45,218 bases of DNA from Oleiphilaceae bacterium (GCA_022447365.1 JAKVBL010000003.1:688511-733728), one strand, 5' to 3'. Positions 33,381 through 43,089 are shown, counted from the first letter of the stretch. Notes: a model not told the origin generated them from the sequence alone. Numbers and translations are program-made.

Positions 33381-34544
33381 TTAAAATGCTGCGTGATAGA
33401 TGGCTAAAGCATCTTCATAGCTTACGTCTCGCGGATTATTGACGAGTAATCGGGTTTGTAGCATCGCGTCTTTGGCTAACGTAGGTAAGAAAGATTCTTC
33501 AATATTCATCTCGCGCAATGTCGATGGTAGTCCCAGATCTTTAATTAAGTTCTCAATTTGATCAATCCATTGCTCGCAAATATCTTGGTTCGTCCCCGTA
33601 AAACTTTGATCAGGAAACATGACCGGAGCGAGTTGCGCGTATTGCTCTGCTGCTGAGTCGACGTTGAAGCGCAGCACGTACGGCAACACTAAGGAATTAC
33701 TTAATCCGTGTGGAATATGAAAATGTCCACCCAATGGGTATGCGAGTGCATGTACCGCTGCGACGGGCGAGTTAGCAAATGCTTGTCCTGCATAGAGCGC
33801 CCCAAGTAACATTTTTTCGCGCGCTTCTAGTACATGGCCATGATGCGTTGCAGTAAAAATATTAGCAGTCAGCAGGCTAAGTGCTTCGCGGGCTAGCATA
33901 TCTGAGATAGGGTTCTTTTTATGAACGCTGGTGTACGCTTCGATTGCATGTACCATGGCATCGACCCCCGTTGCGGCAGTCACGTGAGGGGGTAAACCGA
34001 TTGTTAGATTGGCATCAAGCAAGGCTAGGTCGGGTAAGAAAATAGGCGATACCGCGCCCATTTTCGTTGTATCGCCTGTTGTAACGATGGCAACCGGCGT
34101 GACTTCAGAGCCCGTGCCTGCAGTTGTAGGAATTTGGATTAGTGGAAGTCGTATTCCTTTGGCATTTCCAACGCCGTAAATATCGTTAAGGCTTTGTGTA
34201 CATTGAGGATGTGCTAATAATGCGATGAGCTTTGCAACGTCCATGGAGCTCCCGCCCCCAAAGCCAATAATGACATCAACGGATAGTTTTTTAGCCTGTT
34301 CTATGGCTCTTAGTACGACTTCTTCTGCGGGGTCTGGTTCTACTTCGCTGAAAAGGGTGTAAGAGATCTTGTTTTGTTCAAAACTCGCTATAGCTTTATC
34401 GAGCAAACCAAGTCGTTTGATGTCGAAATCTGTAACGATCATTACATGGTTATAGCCATGCTCGACACAGAGTTCACCTAGGTTGTCTGTTAGGCCGTTA
34501 CCACACCTAATGTGCTGGCTAGTGGAAAAAGTAAAGCTGTTCAA
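33381..34544 (-). CDS. Iron-containing alcohol dehydrogenase
   Basis: This group III (iron-containing) alcohol dehydrogenase has 387 residues. The nucleotide-binding motif is GGGSSMDVAKLIAL, followed by PTTAGTGSEVTPVAIV. The metal-binding part is HALAYPLGGHFHIPHGLSN, with Asp in LLDANLTIGLP. It interconverts alcohols and aldehydes or ketones with NAD(P). The start appears to be TTG at 34544, with GGAGA six bases upstream. It is divergent from a crotonase gene and upstream of the thioesterase gene, which suggests a small acyl or aldehyde pathway. Confidence 0.9.
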   Translation of the reverse strand: MNSFTFSTSQHIRCGNGLTDNLGELCVEHGYNHVMIVTDFDIKRLGLLDKAIASFEQNKISYTLFSEVEPDPAEEVVLRAIEQAKKLSVDVIIGFGGGSSMDVAKLIALLAHPQCTQSLNDIYGVGNAKGIRLPLIQIPTTAGTGSEVTPVAIVTTGDTTKMGAVSPIFLPDLALLDANLTIGLPPHVTAATGVDAMVHAIEAYTSVHKKNPISDMLAREALSLLTANIFTATHHGHVLEAREKMLLGALYAGQAFANSPVAAVHALAYPLGGHFHIPHGLSNSLVLPYVLRFNVDSAAEQYAQLAPVMFPDQSFTGTNQDICEQWIDQIENLIKDLGLPSTLREMNIEESFLPTLAKDAMLQTRLLVNNPRDVSYEDALAIYHAAF

Positions 34545-34684
34545 ATTGGCTCTCCGGTCGTTTGCTATGTTTGTTTTGCGGGAAGCTCGTCGTCTATTGA
34601 TTGTCTTGGTGCGTATCCTCCATATCCTACAACAAGTCGTTCGTTATAAAGTATTGATCTGAAAAAATAATAGGAGCAACGCGC

Positions 34685-35560
34685 ATGTATAAAACAATCA
34701 GTTATGTCATAGATGCTGACGGCATTTTAACGATTACTCTAAATCGTCCAGAGCAAATGAATTCATTTACCGTTGAGATGAGTGGTGAGCTTCGCGAAGC
34801 ATTTATTCAGGCTGATGGGGATGATTCAGTGAAGGTGGTCGTTGTGACGGGGGCTGGCAAAGCTTTTTGCGCAGGTATGGATTTATCGGCGGACGGTAAT
34901 GTATTCGGTCTTAATGAAGCGATACAACCTACTTTAGATGATATGAATGACCGTCTTGATGCCCCTGAGATTCATGACGGTATTCGTGATGAGGGTGGCA
35001 AGTTAACGCTCGAAATTTATAAATGTCGTAAGCCGATTATTGCTGCAATTAACGGTGCCGCGGTTGGTATTGGTGCCACAATGACTTGCGCAATGGACAT
35101 TCGTCTCGCGTCCGAAAAAGCGCGGATTGGATTTGTGTTTAACAAGATAGGCATCGTTCCTGAAGCATGCTCCTCTTGGTTCTTGCCCCGTATTGTCGGT
35201 TTACCAAAATCATTAGAACTTTGCTTTACCGGTGACATTATTGATGGTGCTGAGGCAAAAGATATTGGATTTGTGACGAATGTATTGCCAGCTGAAGAGT
35301 TGCTTAATGAGGCTTATGCTCTAGCTCGTCGAATTGCTAAGCATAGTCCTGTTGCGCTAGCGCTTACTCGCCAGATGCTGTATCGAAATTCGGCAAAAGG
35401 ACATCCTTTAGAAGCACATAAAATTGATTCTCTAGGGATGTTTTACCAAAGTATTGCTGACGGTAAAGAGGGCGTTAGTGCTTTCTTAGAAAAGCGGCCT
35501 GCTGAATATAAACAGAAATGCTCTACGGATATGCCAAGTTTTTATCCGTGGGAATATTGA
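34685..35560 (+). CDS. Enoyl-CoA hydratase/crotonase family protein
   Basis: This crotonase-fold enzyme of 291 residues has AFCAGMDLS and GAAVGIGATMTCAMDIRLA as oxyanion-hole segments. The following FVFNKIGIVPEACSSWFLPR carries the Glu normally used in catalysis. It has an insertion of about 25 residues between the first motif and the second (VFGLNEAIQPTLDDMNDRL), so it is longer than usual. AGGAG precedes the ATG. It is divergent from the alcohol dehydrogenase gene and distinct from the hydratase at 27601. Confidence 0.87.
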   Translation: MYKTISYVIDADGILTITLNRPEQMNSFTVEMSGELREAFIQADGDDSVKVVVVTGAGKAFCAGMDLSADGNVFGLNEAIQPTLDDMNDRLDAPEIHDGIRDEGGKLTLEIYKCRKPIIAAINGAAVGIGATMTCAMDIRLASEKARIGFVFNKIGIVPEACSSWFLPRIVGLPKSLELCFTGDIIDGAEAKDIGFVTNVLPAEELLNEAYALARRIAKHSPVALALTRQMLYRNSAKGHPLEAHKIDSLGMFYQSIADGKEGVSAFLEKRPAEYKQKCSTDMPSFYPWEY

Positions 35561-35618
35561 TTTGGCTTGCATTTAGTTGAACAAAAACTGCATTGGTTTC
35601 GACGTATTATGGCCGCTC

Positions 35619-36554
35619 TCATGACCCTGATTGTCTAAGTTTATCTAAGAGCATATTGATCTGACCGCGAAGCCAAGAATGTGCCTGATTATTGCGTTTG
35701 TCTCGGTGATAGATCATATATGCTTTGATTTTATTGGTCTCGAAGGGGAGCTCATAAGTTTCGAGTGGAAGCGTTTGTTGTGCATTTGCGGCAACTCTTC
35801 GTGGCACTGTACATAAGCAGTTAGTGCGTGCCGCGATAGCTGGCAGGCTCATCAATGAGCTCGCGCGTATTTTGATATCTCGTTGTATCTGTTTTTTGCC
35901 AAGAATAATTTCGGTTGGGCTGCCTTTATCACTACGCGGATGTAATGCGACATGTGGTGTAGATCGATATATCTCGGCTGTCATGATTTCATCCGTAATG
36001 TACGGGTTTCCCTTGCGTGCCATCACGACAAGATCTTCTTCAAATACATGTTCACAAATGAGTTCTTTGCTTTTGGGCTGTATGTAATCGATCGCAATAT
36101 CTAGCTCTTTTAAGCGAATACGTTCCGTTAGGCTTGCGATTGAGTCGGCTTCAGGGTGAAGGTCAAAACAGATATTTGGTGCAACTTGTTCTAGATACTG
36201 AAAGAAAGCCGGGAATACGATGGATTCTGCGTATTCATTGGCTGCTATGGCGAAGGTGTTAGAAGCTGTTTTGGGGTCGAATTCTGCTTCAGGTTGAACT
36301 TGCTGCTGAATAGCAAATAAGGCATCACGTATCGGTTGTTTTAGTTCTAATGCTTTCGGTGTGGGACGCATGCCGCCGCGTGTTTTGACGTAAAGATCAT
36401 CATTAAAAATTCCACGTAAGCGTGTTAATGCATTACTAACAGCCGGTTGGCTCATATGCAGCTTTTGCGCTGCGTTAGTGATGTGAGGGTCTTCTGCTAA
36501 TACATCTAATACTACTAATAGGTTTAGATCTATCCCACGTAAATGACGTTGCAT
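35619..36554 (-). CDS. LysR family transcriptional regulator
   Basis: This full-length LysR regulator has 311 residues. The helix-turn-helix is in residues 9-67 (DLNLLVVLDVLAEDPHITNA, then KLHMSQPAVSNALTRLRG), and the effector domain covers about residues 90-305. It resembles NodD/LeuO-type members, which often respond to aromatic or fatty compounds. It is divergent from the hydroxylase gene at 36719, a usual arrangement for LysR and its target. The gap carries a 22-bp interrupted palindrome. Confidence 0.9.
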   Translation of the reverse strand: MQRHLRGIDLNLLVVLDVLAEDPHITNAAQKLHMSQPAVSNALTRLRGIFNDDLYVKTRGGMRPTPKALELKQPIRDALFAIQQQVQPEAEFDPKTASNTFAIAANEYAESIVFPAFFQYLEQVAPNICFDLHPEADSIASLTERIRLKELDIAIDYIQPKSKELICEHVFEEDLVVMARKGNPYITDEIMTAEIYRSTPHVALHPRSDKGSPTEIILGKKQIQRDIKIRASSLMSLPAIAARTNCLCTVPRRVAANAQQTLPLETYELPFETNKIKAYMIYHRDKRNNQAHSWLRGQINMLLDKLRQSGS

Positions 36555-36583
36555 ATCTTGTGCACCTTGAATCTTGATTATCT

Positions 36584-36605
36584 ATATTTCATATAACCTA
36601 AATAT
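36584..36605. promoter_or_regulatory. Candidate LysR-type binding site
   Basis: ATATTT (36584-36589) and AAATAT (36600-36605) form an interrupted palindrome of the T-N11-A class in the divergent LysR/hydroxylase gap, about 30 bases from the regulator start. The AT-rich content makes chance occurrence quite possible. Confidence 0.4.
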
Positions 36606-36718
36606 TATAAATCCATTAGATCAATAACAAGACCTTGCTTATCATTATGTTTAATTGGTGACAGTTCATTCGATCCTGATTATGGGATCAATGCAGGAAA
36701 TAAGCGTAGGAAAGACTT

Positions 36719-37558
36719 ATGGAAACGATAGTAACGAGCATTTTTTTAGTGTTGTTCATTATTTATGAGTGGGCAACGGGCAACTATAAAAAAGGAATTC
36801 TGAGTAAAACTGATTATAAGATGATTGCTATTTGCGCGGGGGCTATTGCCTTGATACAACGTCCATTAGTCATGTTAATGGTATTTGGTCTGGCAGGGTT
36901 TTGGATGGCGCCTTTAGCGGGATCGTTATCCTTTTTAGATGAACAATATTTTTGGCCAACATTGCTAGCATTCATCATGCTAGAAGAGTTTTTTCATGGT
37001 CTGGGCCATTGGTTTGCGCATAGTCGAACACCTAAAACTCGACCAATGCAGTTCCTGCATAAGCTGTTTCGTACCGCACACCGTCCACATCACTTGATCG
37101 GCAATGACGATGAGAAAGCTCGTTTAACTGTCGGGCAAAACTTTGTTGAAGGTTGGACATACTGGTTCGTCATGCCAAACATTTGGTTTAGTTTTATTGC
37201 CTTGTATTTAGGGTTAACAGAAGTGTTTGTGTACGGCATGATCTTTAAAGGCGTTTGGACGCTACATGTTCATACAAACTGGCAATATGATCTGTATTTC
37301 TTGAATCATAAGAATCCTATCGTACGCAAAATTGCTTACGCATTAGCACATGTATTTACTTTTCCGAATCAGCATCACCACCACCATGCACGCGGGCGTA
37401 ACTCTGGTAAGAATTTGCAAAACGTTTTGTCGCTGTATGACTGGTTGTTCTGGGGAACACGTGTGATCGAGCTTGAGCCGCCAAAGCGGTATGGCTGGCG
37501 TCAAACAGAAGAAGAGAAAAATTCAGCCTTATATCGTTTCTCTGGAACTCTACGTTAA
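36719..37558 (+). CDS. Sterol desaturase/fatty acid hydroxylase family protein
   Basis: This is a membrane di-iron enzyme of 279 residues. Histidine boxes are HGLGHWFAH (His93, His97, His101), HKLFRTAHRPHH (His114, 121, 124, 125), HVHTNW (about 183-190) and QHHHHHARG (about 222). Three or four hydrophobic helices lie near residues 5-17, 38-62, 78-95 and 160-180. The family hydroxylates or desaturates lipids, sterols or carotenoids. The substrate is unknown. AGGAAAG precedes the ATG. The divergent LysR gene probably regulates it, and a terminator follows. Confidence 0.87.
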   Translation: METIVTSIFLVLFIIYEWATGNYKKGILSKTDYKMIAICAGAIALIQRPLVMLMVFGLAGFWMAPLAGSLSFLDEQYFWPTLLAFIMLEEFFHGLGHWFAHSRTPKTRPMQFLHKLFRTAHRPHHLIGNDDEKARLTVGQNFVEGWTYWFVMPNIWFSFIALYLGLTEVFVYGMIFKGVWTLHVHTNWQYDLYFLNHKNPIVRKIAYALAHVFTFPNQHHHHHARGRNSGKNLQNVLSLYDWLFWGTRVIELEPPKRYGWRQTEEEKNSALYRFSGTLR

Positions 37559-37575
37559 GCCTTGTGGTAAACGAT

Positions 37576-37603
37576 AAAACCCGCTCATTGAGCGGGTTTT
37601 TTT
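37576..37603 (+). terminator. Terminator after hydroxylase gene
   Basis: AAAACCCGCTC (37576-37586) and GAGCGGGTTTT (37590-37600) form a perfect stem with a 3-nt loop, followed by T residues. Confidence 0.93.
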
Positions 37604-37709
37604 ATGTCTGCGTATTTTTGAACGGGGCATAGCTACCTCAATAACAATCTCTCATCAAAACAAAATCTGTAACATTTTTGGGCTTGCCAGTAATTAAATT
37701 TAAACTATA

Positions 37710-37729
37710 TACTGTATGTATATACAGGT
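37710..37729 (+). promoter_or_regulatory. LexA (SOS) box of the imuA operon
   Basis: CTGT (37712-37715), eight bases ATGTATAT, then ACAG (37724-37727) match the gammaproteobacterial LexA consensus CTGT-N8-ACAG, and the flanking TA and GT also fit. The box ends eight bases before the imuA start codon at 37738, so a bound repressor would block the promoter. The AGG of the likely ribosome site lies within it. Confidence 0.93.
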
Positions 37730-37737
37730 GTTTAGTA

Positions 37738-38451
37738 ATGAGTGATTTAATTAATTTAGTCGATGTTTTGCAGCAAAAACGATTGCTATGGCAAGGGCGT
37801 GAGCAACCATCAAGCCCCGTATTGGCTTCGTCTGGCTATGCCGTTTTTGATGAGAAATTAGCAGGCGGGTTTCCTGAAACAGGGGTCGTGAGTATTGAAA
37901 GTCAGGTAGGCATTGGTGAATTAAGGTTTCTTTCATCAAGGATATTAAAGGAGCAGAGCAAGAATAATGACACGCGTTTATTGGTTTTTATCAATCCCCC
38001 TGGCGTGTTATGCGCTGAGTTTTTTCATCATCAAAATTTTGATGTGAGTAAGATCTTATTGATCCAACCTAAGCAAAAAAATGATGCACTTTGGGCTGCA
38101 GAACAATGCTTAAAGAGCGGTGCTTGCGATGCTGTGTTGTTATGGCAAAACCAATTTGAAGTGCATCAAATAAAGCGTTTACAGCTGGCGTGTGAAGAAG
38201 GAAAGAGTTTGCAGTTTTTAATGCAGACGAAGGCGCAAAGTGGTCTATCGTTACCGGTGTCATTAAGCATGTGTTTGACTGCAAGCCCGCAAGGTTTAAA
38301 CGTAAGAATCAATAAACGTAAGGGAGCTTGGGACTTACCTGCGTTTACCTTAGATATGTCTCAATATTGGCCTACGTTTTCTCTGACACAACAAAAGCCT
38401 GCTTCTAACGTCATCCGTTTTCCGCAAACGCAACATCGCCAAGGCTTGTAA
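37738..38451 (+). CDS. imuA: ImuA, RecA-like/SulA-like mutasome protein
   Basis: ImuA is the first protein of the SOS mutasome ImuA-ImuB-DnaE2 that carries out error-prone synthesis past lesions. It has 237 residues and a RecA-like core without a clear Walker A motif (GFPETGVVSIESQVGIGELR occupies that place), as in other ImuA proteins. The pattern SGYAVFDEKLAGGFP is typical. I start at 37738 (MSDLINLVDVLQQKR). An in-frame TTG at 37678 would place the LexA box inside the gene. It lies 10 bases before imuB. Confidence 0.9.
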   Translation: MSDLINLVDVLQQKRLLWQGREQPSSPVLASSGYAVFDEKLAGGFPETGVVSIESQVGIGELRFLSSRILKEQSKNNDTRLLVFINPPGVLCAEFFHHQNFDVSKILLIQPKQKNDALWAAEQCLKSGACDAVLLWQNQFEVHQIKRLQLACEEGKSLQFLMQTKAQSGLSLPVSLSMCLTASPQGLNVRINKRKGAWDLPAFTLDMSQYWPTFSLTQQKPASNVIRFPQTQHRQGL

Positions 38452-38461
38452 AAGGTGTTGT

Positions 38462-39886
38462 ATGTCTCTGTGGATATATCTTCATTTTCCGGCCTTACAG
38501 CTTAACGCGCTCCAGTCTTCACCGAATGGTGATGCACTTAATACATCGCAAGGCATGATTGTGGTGGAGGGACGTAAAAACGAAATCATTCAGATGAACC
38601 AACGTGCCTCAGAGAATGGCGTCTGTTTAGGAATGGGGCTCGCGACAGCTGCGTCTATGTGTGAAGGGCTGTATGTCATTGAATATGATTCGGCACTTGA
38701 ATCGGAAAAGCTTAAAGAGATTGCGCATTGGCTGTATATGGTGACGGCTAATATTAGCTTGGTGCCTCCGAATGGCATTCTGTTGCAAGCGAGTAACATG
38801 TTAACGCTTTACGATGGTCTAGCTAACTACTGGCAAGCTTTGGTTGATCAGCTCAAACATTTACCGTTTGAGTATTCCTTTGCTTCAGGGTTTTCCCCTT
38901 TTGCGGCACGCATGTTAGCCGGGAAAAGCTTTAATCAAATTTCTCAGTCTGAGCGTGCTTTATTTCAGGCAGTAAAGCAGTGTGATTTGTCAGAAACCGA
39001 GTTGAGCTCAAAACATATTACAACCTTAAATCGGGTAGGTGTTCATAGCATTGCGGATCTGCTACGTATTCCTTTGCCTGATATTGCTAAACGTTTTGGG
39101 TCTGATTTGGTGAATTATGTGGGGCGACTAACTGGGCTGTTTCATCATGTGATCGATTTTTACCATCCACCTAAGCAGTTTCAGCGAAGGTTCGATTTGT
39201 TATTTGAAATTATCAATCTGAAACTCTTGGAAAAGCCTTTACTCAAGCTACTCGCATTGCTCGAAAGCTTCTTAATAATGCGTGATCAATATGCGCATGA
39301 GCTGCAACTAGAGCTGTACTTGCGCGATGGCAATACTTCTACAGTGTTAGTGACTTCTGCTGCCGGTGAATACCAAAGTAAGGCTTGGTTGAGTTTATTC
39401 GTATTGAAACTTGAGTCCATGAAAGTGGCTTCTCCAGTGATACGTATTAGTTTGAGTGCTGTTCGTGTGGCGGCTAAGCAAGGCGAGGTCAGTGATTTAT
39501 TTGATGGTAAGCAGGGGGCTTTATCGCCTTTAGAGCTTTTGTCTGTGCTGCAAGCTAAACTAGGTAATGAGTCTGTGAAAGGCATACAGGTGACGGAGGA
39601 CCCACGGCCGCATCTTAGCTCTGCATTGTGCACACCATTGGAAAAAGCACCGTCGACGGTTCAGCCTGATCAAAGCTTGTTACGACCAAGTATTCTTCTG
39701 CCACGCCCGAAACCTTTGCGTGAAAAGGTCGCCATCATTAAAGGGCCTGAGCGTTTGTCTACTGGGTGGTGGGATGGTCAGGCAATGATTCGAGATTACT
39801 TTATTGCGCGAGCTGAGAACGGACGTTGGTTATGGGTATATCGAACGCCTAAACAGCAGTGGTTTTTGCATGGGATGTTTAGCTGA
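38462..39886 (+). CDS. imuB: ImuB, inactive Y-family polymerase-like mutasome hub
   Basis: ImuB is a Y-family polymerase homologue without catalysis that links ImuA, DnaE2 and the sliding clamp. The protein has 474 residues. The N-terminal LHFPALQLNAL replaces the catalytic Asp region of active enzymes, and GILLQASNMLTLYDGL replaces the second acidic site. The helix-hairpin-helix region TLNRVGVHSIADLLRIPLPD is intact, and the C-terminal third contains RLSTGWWDGQAMIRDYFIA and WLWVYRTPKQQWFLHG. The stop and the dnaE2 start overlap (TGATG), so the two are translationally coupled. Confidence 0.93.
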   Translation: MSLWIYLHFPALQLNALQSSPNGDALNTSQGMIVVEGRKNEIIQMNQRASENGVCLGMGLATAASMCEGLYVIEYDSALESEKLKEIAHWLYMVTANISLVPPNGILLQASNMLTLYDGLANYWQALVDQLKHLPFEYSFASGFSPFAARMLAGKSFNQISQSERALFQAVKQCDLSETELSSKHITTLNRVGVHSIADLLRIPLPDIAKRFGSDLVNYVGRLTGLFHHVIDFYHPPKQFQRRFDLLFEIINLKLLEKPLLKLLALLESFLIMRDQYAHELQLELYLRDGNTSTVLVTSAAGEYQSKAWLSLFVLKLESMKVASPVIRISLSAVRVAAKQGEVSDLFDGKQGALSPLELLSVLQAKLGNESVKGIQVTEDPRPHLSSALCTPLEKAPSTVQPDQSLLRPSILLPRPKPLREKVAIIKGPERLSTGWWDGQAMIRDYFIARAENGRWLWVYRTPKQQWFLHGMFS

Positions 39887-42800
39887 TGTACGGACGATAT
39901 GCGGAGCTGTTTTGCCAGAGCAATTTTTCTTTTCTTGAGGGTGCATCACATCCTGAAGAGCTCGTGATGCAAGCGAATTTTTTGAATTATGACGCGATCG
40001 CTATCACTGATGAGTGCTCGGTTGCTGGTGTTGTACGCGCGTTTACTGCCATCAAACAACATAAATTAAATGTGCAATTAATTGTGGGCAGTTTGTTGCG
40101 ATTAGATGATAGCTTGAGTCTTGTTTTGTTATGTCCGAATCGTTTGGCATATGCAGAGCTATGTCGTTTGATTACTAATGCTAGACGACGTGCACATAAA
40201 GGAAGCTATGAATTATCTGAGTGGGATTTGATGTCTATCAAACACTGCTTTGCGATTTGGCTGCCGAAGGGAAATGATCATGACGCACATTGGGGAGCAT
40301 GGTTAAAGAAATATTATCCTGAGCGTCTCTGGGTGGGTGTTCAGCGTCATTTGCAGCACAACGATAAAGATTATACACAGCACTGTCGTGCACTCGCTGA
40401 ACACTTCCATATTCCGATTACAGCGTGCGGAGGAGTGCTCATGCATTCTGCTACGCGCTTGCCTTTACAGCACACTCTCACAGCGATTTGTCATGGCATA
40501 AGCCTGCAAGAGTCAGGGCATTTGTTGTTAAAAAATACGGAGCGTTCTTTGCGCTCTAAGAAAAAACTCAATGCCATTTTTGATGAAGCTCTGCTATATG
40601 AAAGCGTGCTGATTGCTCAGCATTGTGTGTTTGATATGGCGGAGCTGCGTTATGAGTATCCACACGAGTTAGTTCCTAAAAATGAGACGCCAATGTCTTA
40701 TCTGCGAAAACTCGTCGATAAAGGTATCGCATTTCGATTTCCTGAGGGCATTAGTGACGAGATTCAGGCGATTATCGACAAAGAGCTTAAGTTGATAGAA
40801 GAGCTGAATTATCCGTTCTTTTTTCTAACGATTCATGACGTGGTGATGTTCGCTAAGCGACAAGGGATTTTGTATCAAGGGCGTGGTTCATCCGCGAATT
40901 CGGTTGTGTGTTATTGCCTTGAGATTACCTCGGTTGATCCAAGCCAAATATCTGTACTGTTTGAACGATTCATTAGTAAAGAGCGGGATGAACCACCAGA
41001 TATCGATGTTGATTTTGAGCACGAACGGCGTGAAGAAATCATTCAATATATTTATCAAAAATATGGTCGAGAGCGCGCTGCACTAGCCGCAACAGTGATT
41101 AGTTATAGATTCAAAAGCGCCGTTCGAGATGTTGGGAAAGCGCTAGGCATCGCTGAAACACAGTTGGATTTTTTTATTAAAAATGTCAATCGGCGTGACC
41201 GCTCTTTGGGCTGGCAGGCGCAAATTATTGAACTAGGCCTACAGCCCGACTCTTTAAAGGGAAAACAATTCATTCAGCTGGTCAATGATATTGTTGGTTT
41301 TCCTCGTCATTTATCACAGCACGTTGGTGGCTTTGTCATTTCCTCTGGCCCCTTATATGAATTGGTTCCAGTTGAAAATGCCAGTATGGCAGAACGTACA
41401 GTGATTCAATGGGACAAAGACGATTTAGAAAGTTTAGGCTTGCTGAAGGTCGATGTGCTTGCGTTAGGCATGCTAACAGCGATTAGAAAGTCATTTGACT
41501 TGATACACCATTACTATGGTCGTCGTTTGAGTTTGGCAGATTTAACACGCATGCAAGACGATCCAAATGTTTATGCCATGATCCAAAATGCAGATACGGT
41601 TGGTGTGTTTCAAATAGAGTCTCGTGCACAAATGAGTATGTTGCCGCGCTTAAAGCCTAAAACCTATTACGACTTGGTGATTCAAATTGCAATTGTTCGT
41701 CCGGGGCCGATACAGGGCGATATGGTGCACCCTTTTTTAAAGCGTAGAAACGGCGAAGAGCCTATTGAATATCCCTCCGATGCTGTGAAAGAAGTATTGG
41801 CGCGCACACTGGGAGTGCCGATATTTCAGGAGCAGGTCATCAAGCTTGCCATGGTCGCAGCAGGTTTCACTGGTGGTGAGGCTGATCAATTGCGTCGCGC
41901 GATGGCAGCTTGGAAGAAGACTGGGGAGTTATTTCAGTTCAAGAATAAGCTGATAAAAGGAATGTTAGAGCGTGGCTACGAGTTGAGCTTTGCTGAGAAA
42001 ATTTTTGAGCAAATTTGTGGTTTTGGTGAATACGGTTTTCCTGAGAGTCATTCTGCCTCGTTTGCGGTGCTGGCCTACGCATCTGCATGGCTGAAATACT
42101 ATTATCCTGAGGCGTTTTATACCGCACTGCTAAATAGTTTGCCCATGGGCTTTTACAGTGCTTCGCAATTGGTACAAGACGCGCAACGTCATCATGTTTC
42201 TATACAGCCTGTATGCATTAATCGATCGATGATTGATCATGATCTACAAGGTGAAAACGCGAAAGTTATTCGCTTGGGCTTTCGTTTAGTAAAAGGGTTA
42301 AGCGTCGAAGGGCAAAACTTACTTGTTCGTGAGCGACCGCCCTTAGGTTTTAAATCTGTGAGCGAAGTGAAAGCGATCGGTCTATCTCGAAGAGATTTAG
42401 AGTCTTTGGCTTCTGCAGATGCGTTTAGATGTTTATCGGATAATCGTTATGAAACACGTTGGCAATTAATGAACCCTGAAAGTTCATTGCCATTTATGTC
42501 GAGCACCGTTGCAGAGGAGCCGATAGGTGATTTCAGGTTTAAGCCAAAGGATATTGAAAATCTCACGGAAGACTATGCCTCATTAGGCTTATCTCTCGAT
42601 CATCATCCGATAACCTTAATGGAAAAAGCGAACCTACTGGGAAACTTTGTGCGATCGAATCAGCTTAGCCGTGTTGAGCATAAAAGTTTTGTGGATGTCG
42701 TTGGCTTGGTGACTGGCAGGCAATCACCAGGTACCGCTTCAGGGGTTACATTTATGACCCTAGAGGATGATACCGGGAATATAAATGTTGTTGTTTGGGC

Positions 42801-42966
42801 TGGCACCGCCAGAGCGCAAAAGCAGCCTTTTTTGATGGCGAAGGTGCTCAAAATTAAAGGGATTCTCGAGCGAGAAGGGGATGTTGTGCATGTTATTGCA
42901 GGTAAATTGACTGACATGACGCAGCATCTTAGTCAGCTTCGTGTTTCATCGAGAGACTTTCATTAG
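39886..42966 (+). CDS. dnaE2: Error-prone DNA polymerase DnaE2
   Basis: DnaE2 is the C-family polymerase of the ImuABC mutasome that makes lesion-induced mutations. It has 1026 residues, the usual length. An N-terminal PHP domain (YAELFCQSNFSFLEGASHPE, then AIAITDECSVAGVVRA) is followed by the catalytic palm with GRGSSANSVVCYCLEI and PPDIDVDFE (about residues 370-378). Further on come ESLGLLKVDVLALGML, a fingers region with VRPGPIQGDMVHPFLKRR, a helix-hairpin-helix region and a C-terminal OB fold (about 930-1010, FMTLEDDTGNINVVVW). It is the third gene of the LexA-controlled operon and ends at a good terminator. Confidence 0.97.
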   Translation: MYGRYAELFCQSNFSFLEGASHPEELVMQANFLNYDAIAITDECSVAGVVRAFTAIKQHKLNVQLIVGSLLRLDDSLSLVLLCPNRLAYAELCRLITNARRRAHKGSYELSEWDLMSIKHCFAIWLPKGNDHDAHWGAWLKKYYPERLWVGVQRHLQHNDKDYTQHCRALAEHFHIPITACGGVLMHSATRLPLQHTLTAICHGISLQESGHLLLKNTERSLRSKKKLNAIFDEALLYESVLIAQHCVFDMAELRYEYPHELVPKNETPMSYLRKLVDKGIAFRFPEGISDEIQAIIDKELKLIEELNYPFFFLTIHDVVMFAKRQGILYQGRGSSANSVVCYCLEITSVDPSQISVLFERFISKERDEPPDIDVDFEHERREEIIQYIYQKYGRERAALAATVISYRFKSAVRDVGKALGIAETQLDFFIKNVNRRDRSLGWQAQIIELGLQPDSLKGKQFIQLVNDIVGFPRHLSQHVGGFVISSGPLYELVPVENASMAERTVIQWDKDDLESLGLLKVDVLALGMLTAIRKSFDLIHHYYGRRLSLADLTRMQDDPNVYAMIQNADTVGVFQIESRAQMSMLPRLKPKTYYDLVIQIAIVRPGPIQGDMVHPFLKRRNGEEPIEYPSDAVKEVLARTLGVPIFQEQVIKLAMVAAGFTGGEADQLRRAMAAWKKTGELFQFKNKLIKGMLERGYELSFAEKIFEQICGFGEYGFPESHSASFAVLAYASAWLKYYYPEAFYTALLNSLPMGFYSASQLVQDAQRHHVSIQPVCINRSMIDHDLQGENAKVIRLGFRLVKGLSVEGQNLLVRERPPLGFKSVSEVKAIGLSRRDLESLASADAFRCLSDNRYETRWQLMNPESSLPFMSSTVAEEPIGDFRFKPKDIENLTEDYASLGLSLDHHPITLMEKANLLGNFVRSNQLSRVEHKSFVDVVGLVTGRQSPGTASGVTFMTLEDDTGNINVVVWAGTARAQKQPFLMAKVLKIKGILEREGDVVHVIAGKLTDMTQHLSQLRVSSRDFH

Positions 42967-42980
42967 TTGGAAGATAAGTT

Positions 42981-43016
42981 AAGCTTATTTTTAGATAAGA
43001 AAAATAAGCTTTTTTA
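42981..43016 (+). terminator. Terminator of the imuA-imuB-dnaE2 operon
   Basis: AAGCTTATTTTT (42981-42992) and AAAAATAAGCTT (43000-43011) form a perfect 12-bp stem with a 7-nt loop, followed by TTTTATT. Confidence 0.93.
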
Positions 43017-43089
43017 TTCCTAATGAATGAAGTTTACTTACCTTTCAGTGCAATATTTTAGTATTTACTGACTAGGTAAGGATAAATAT

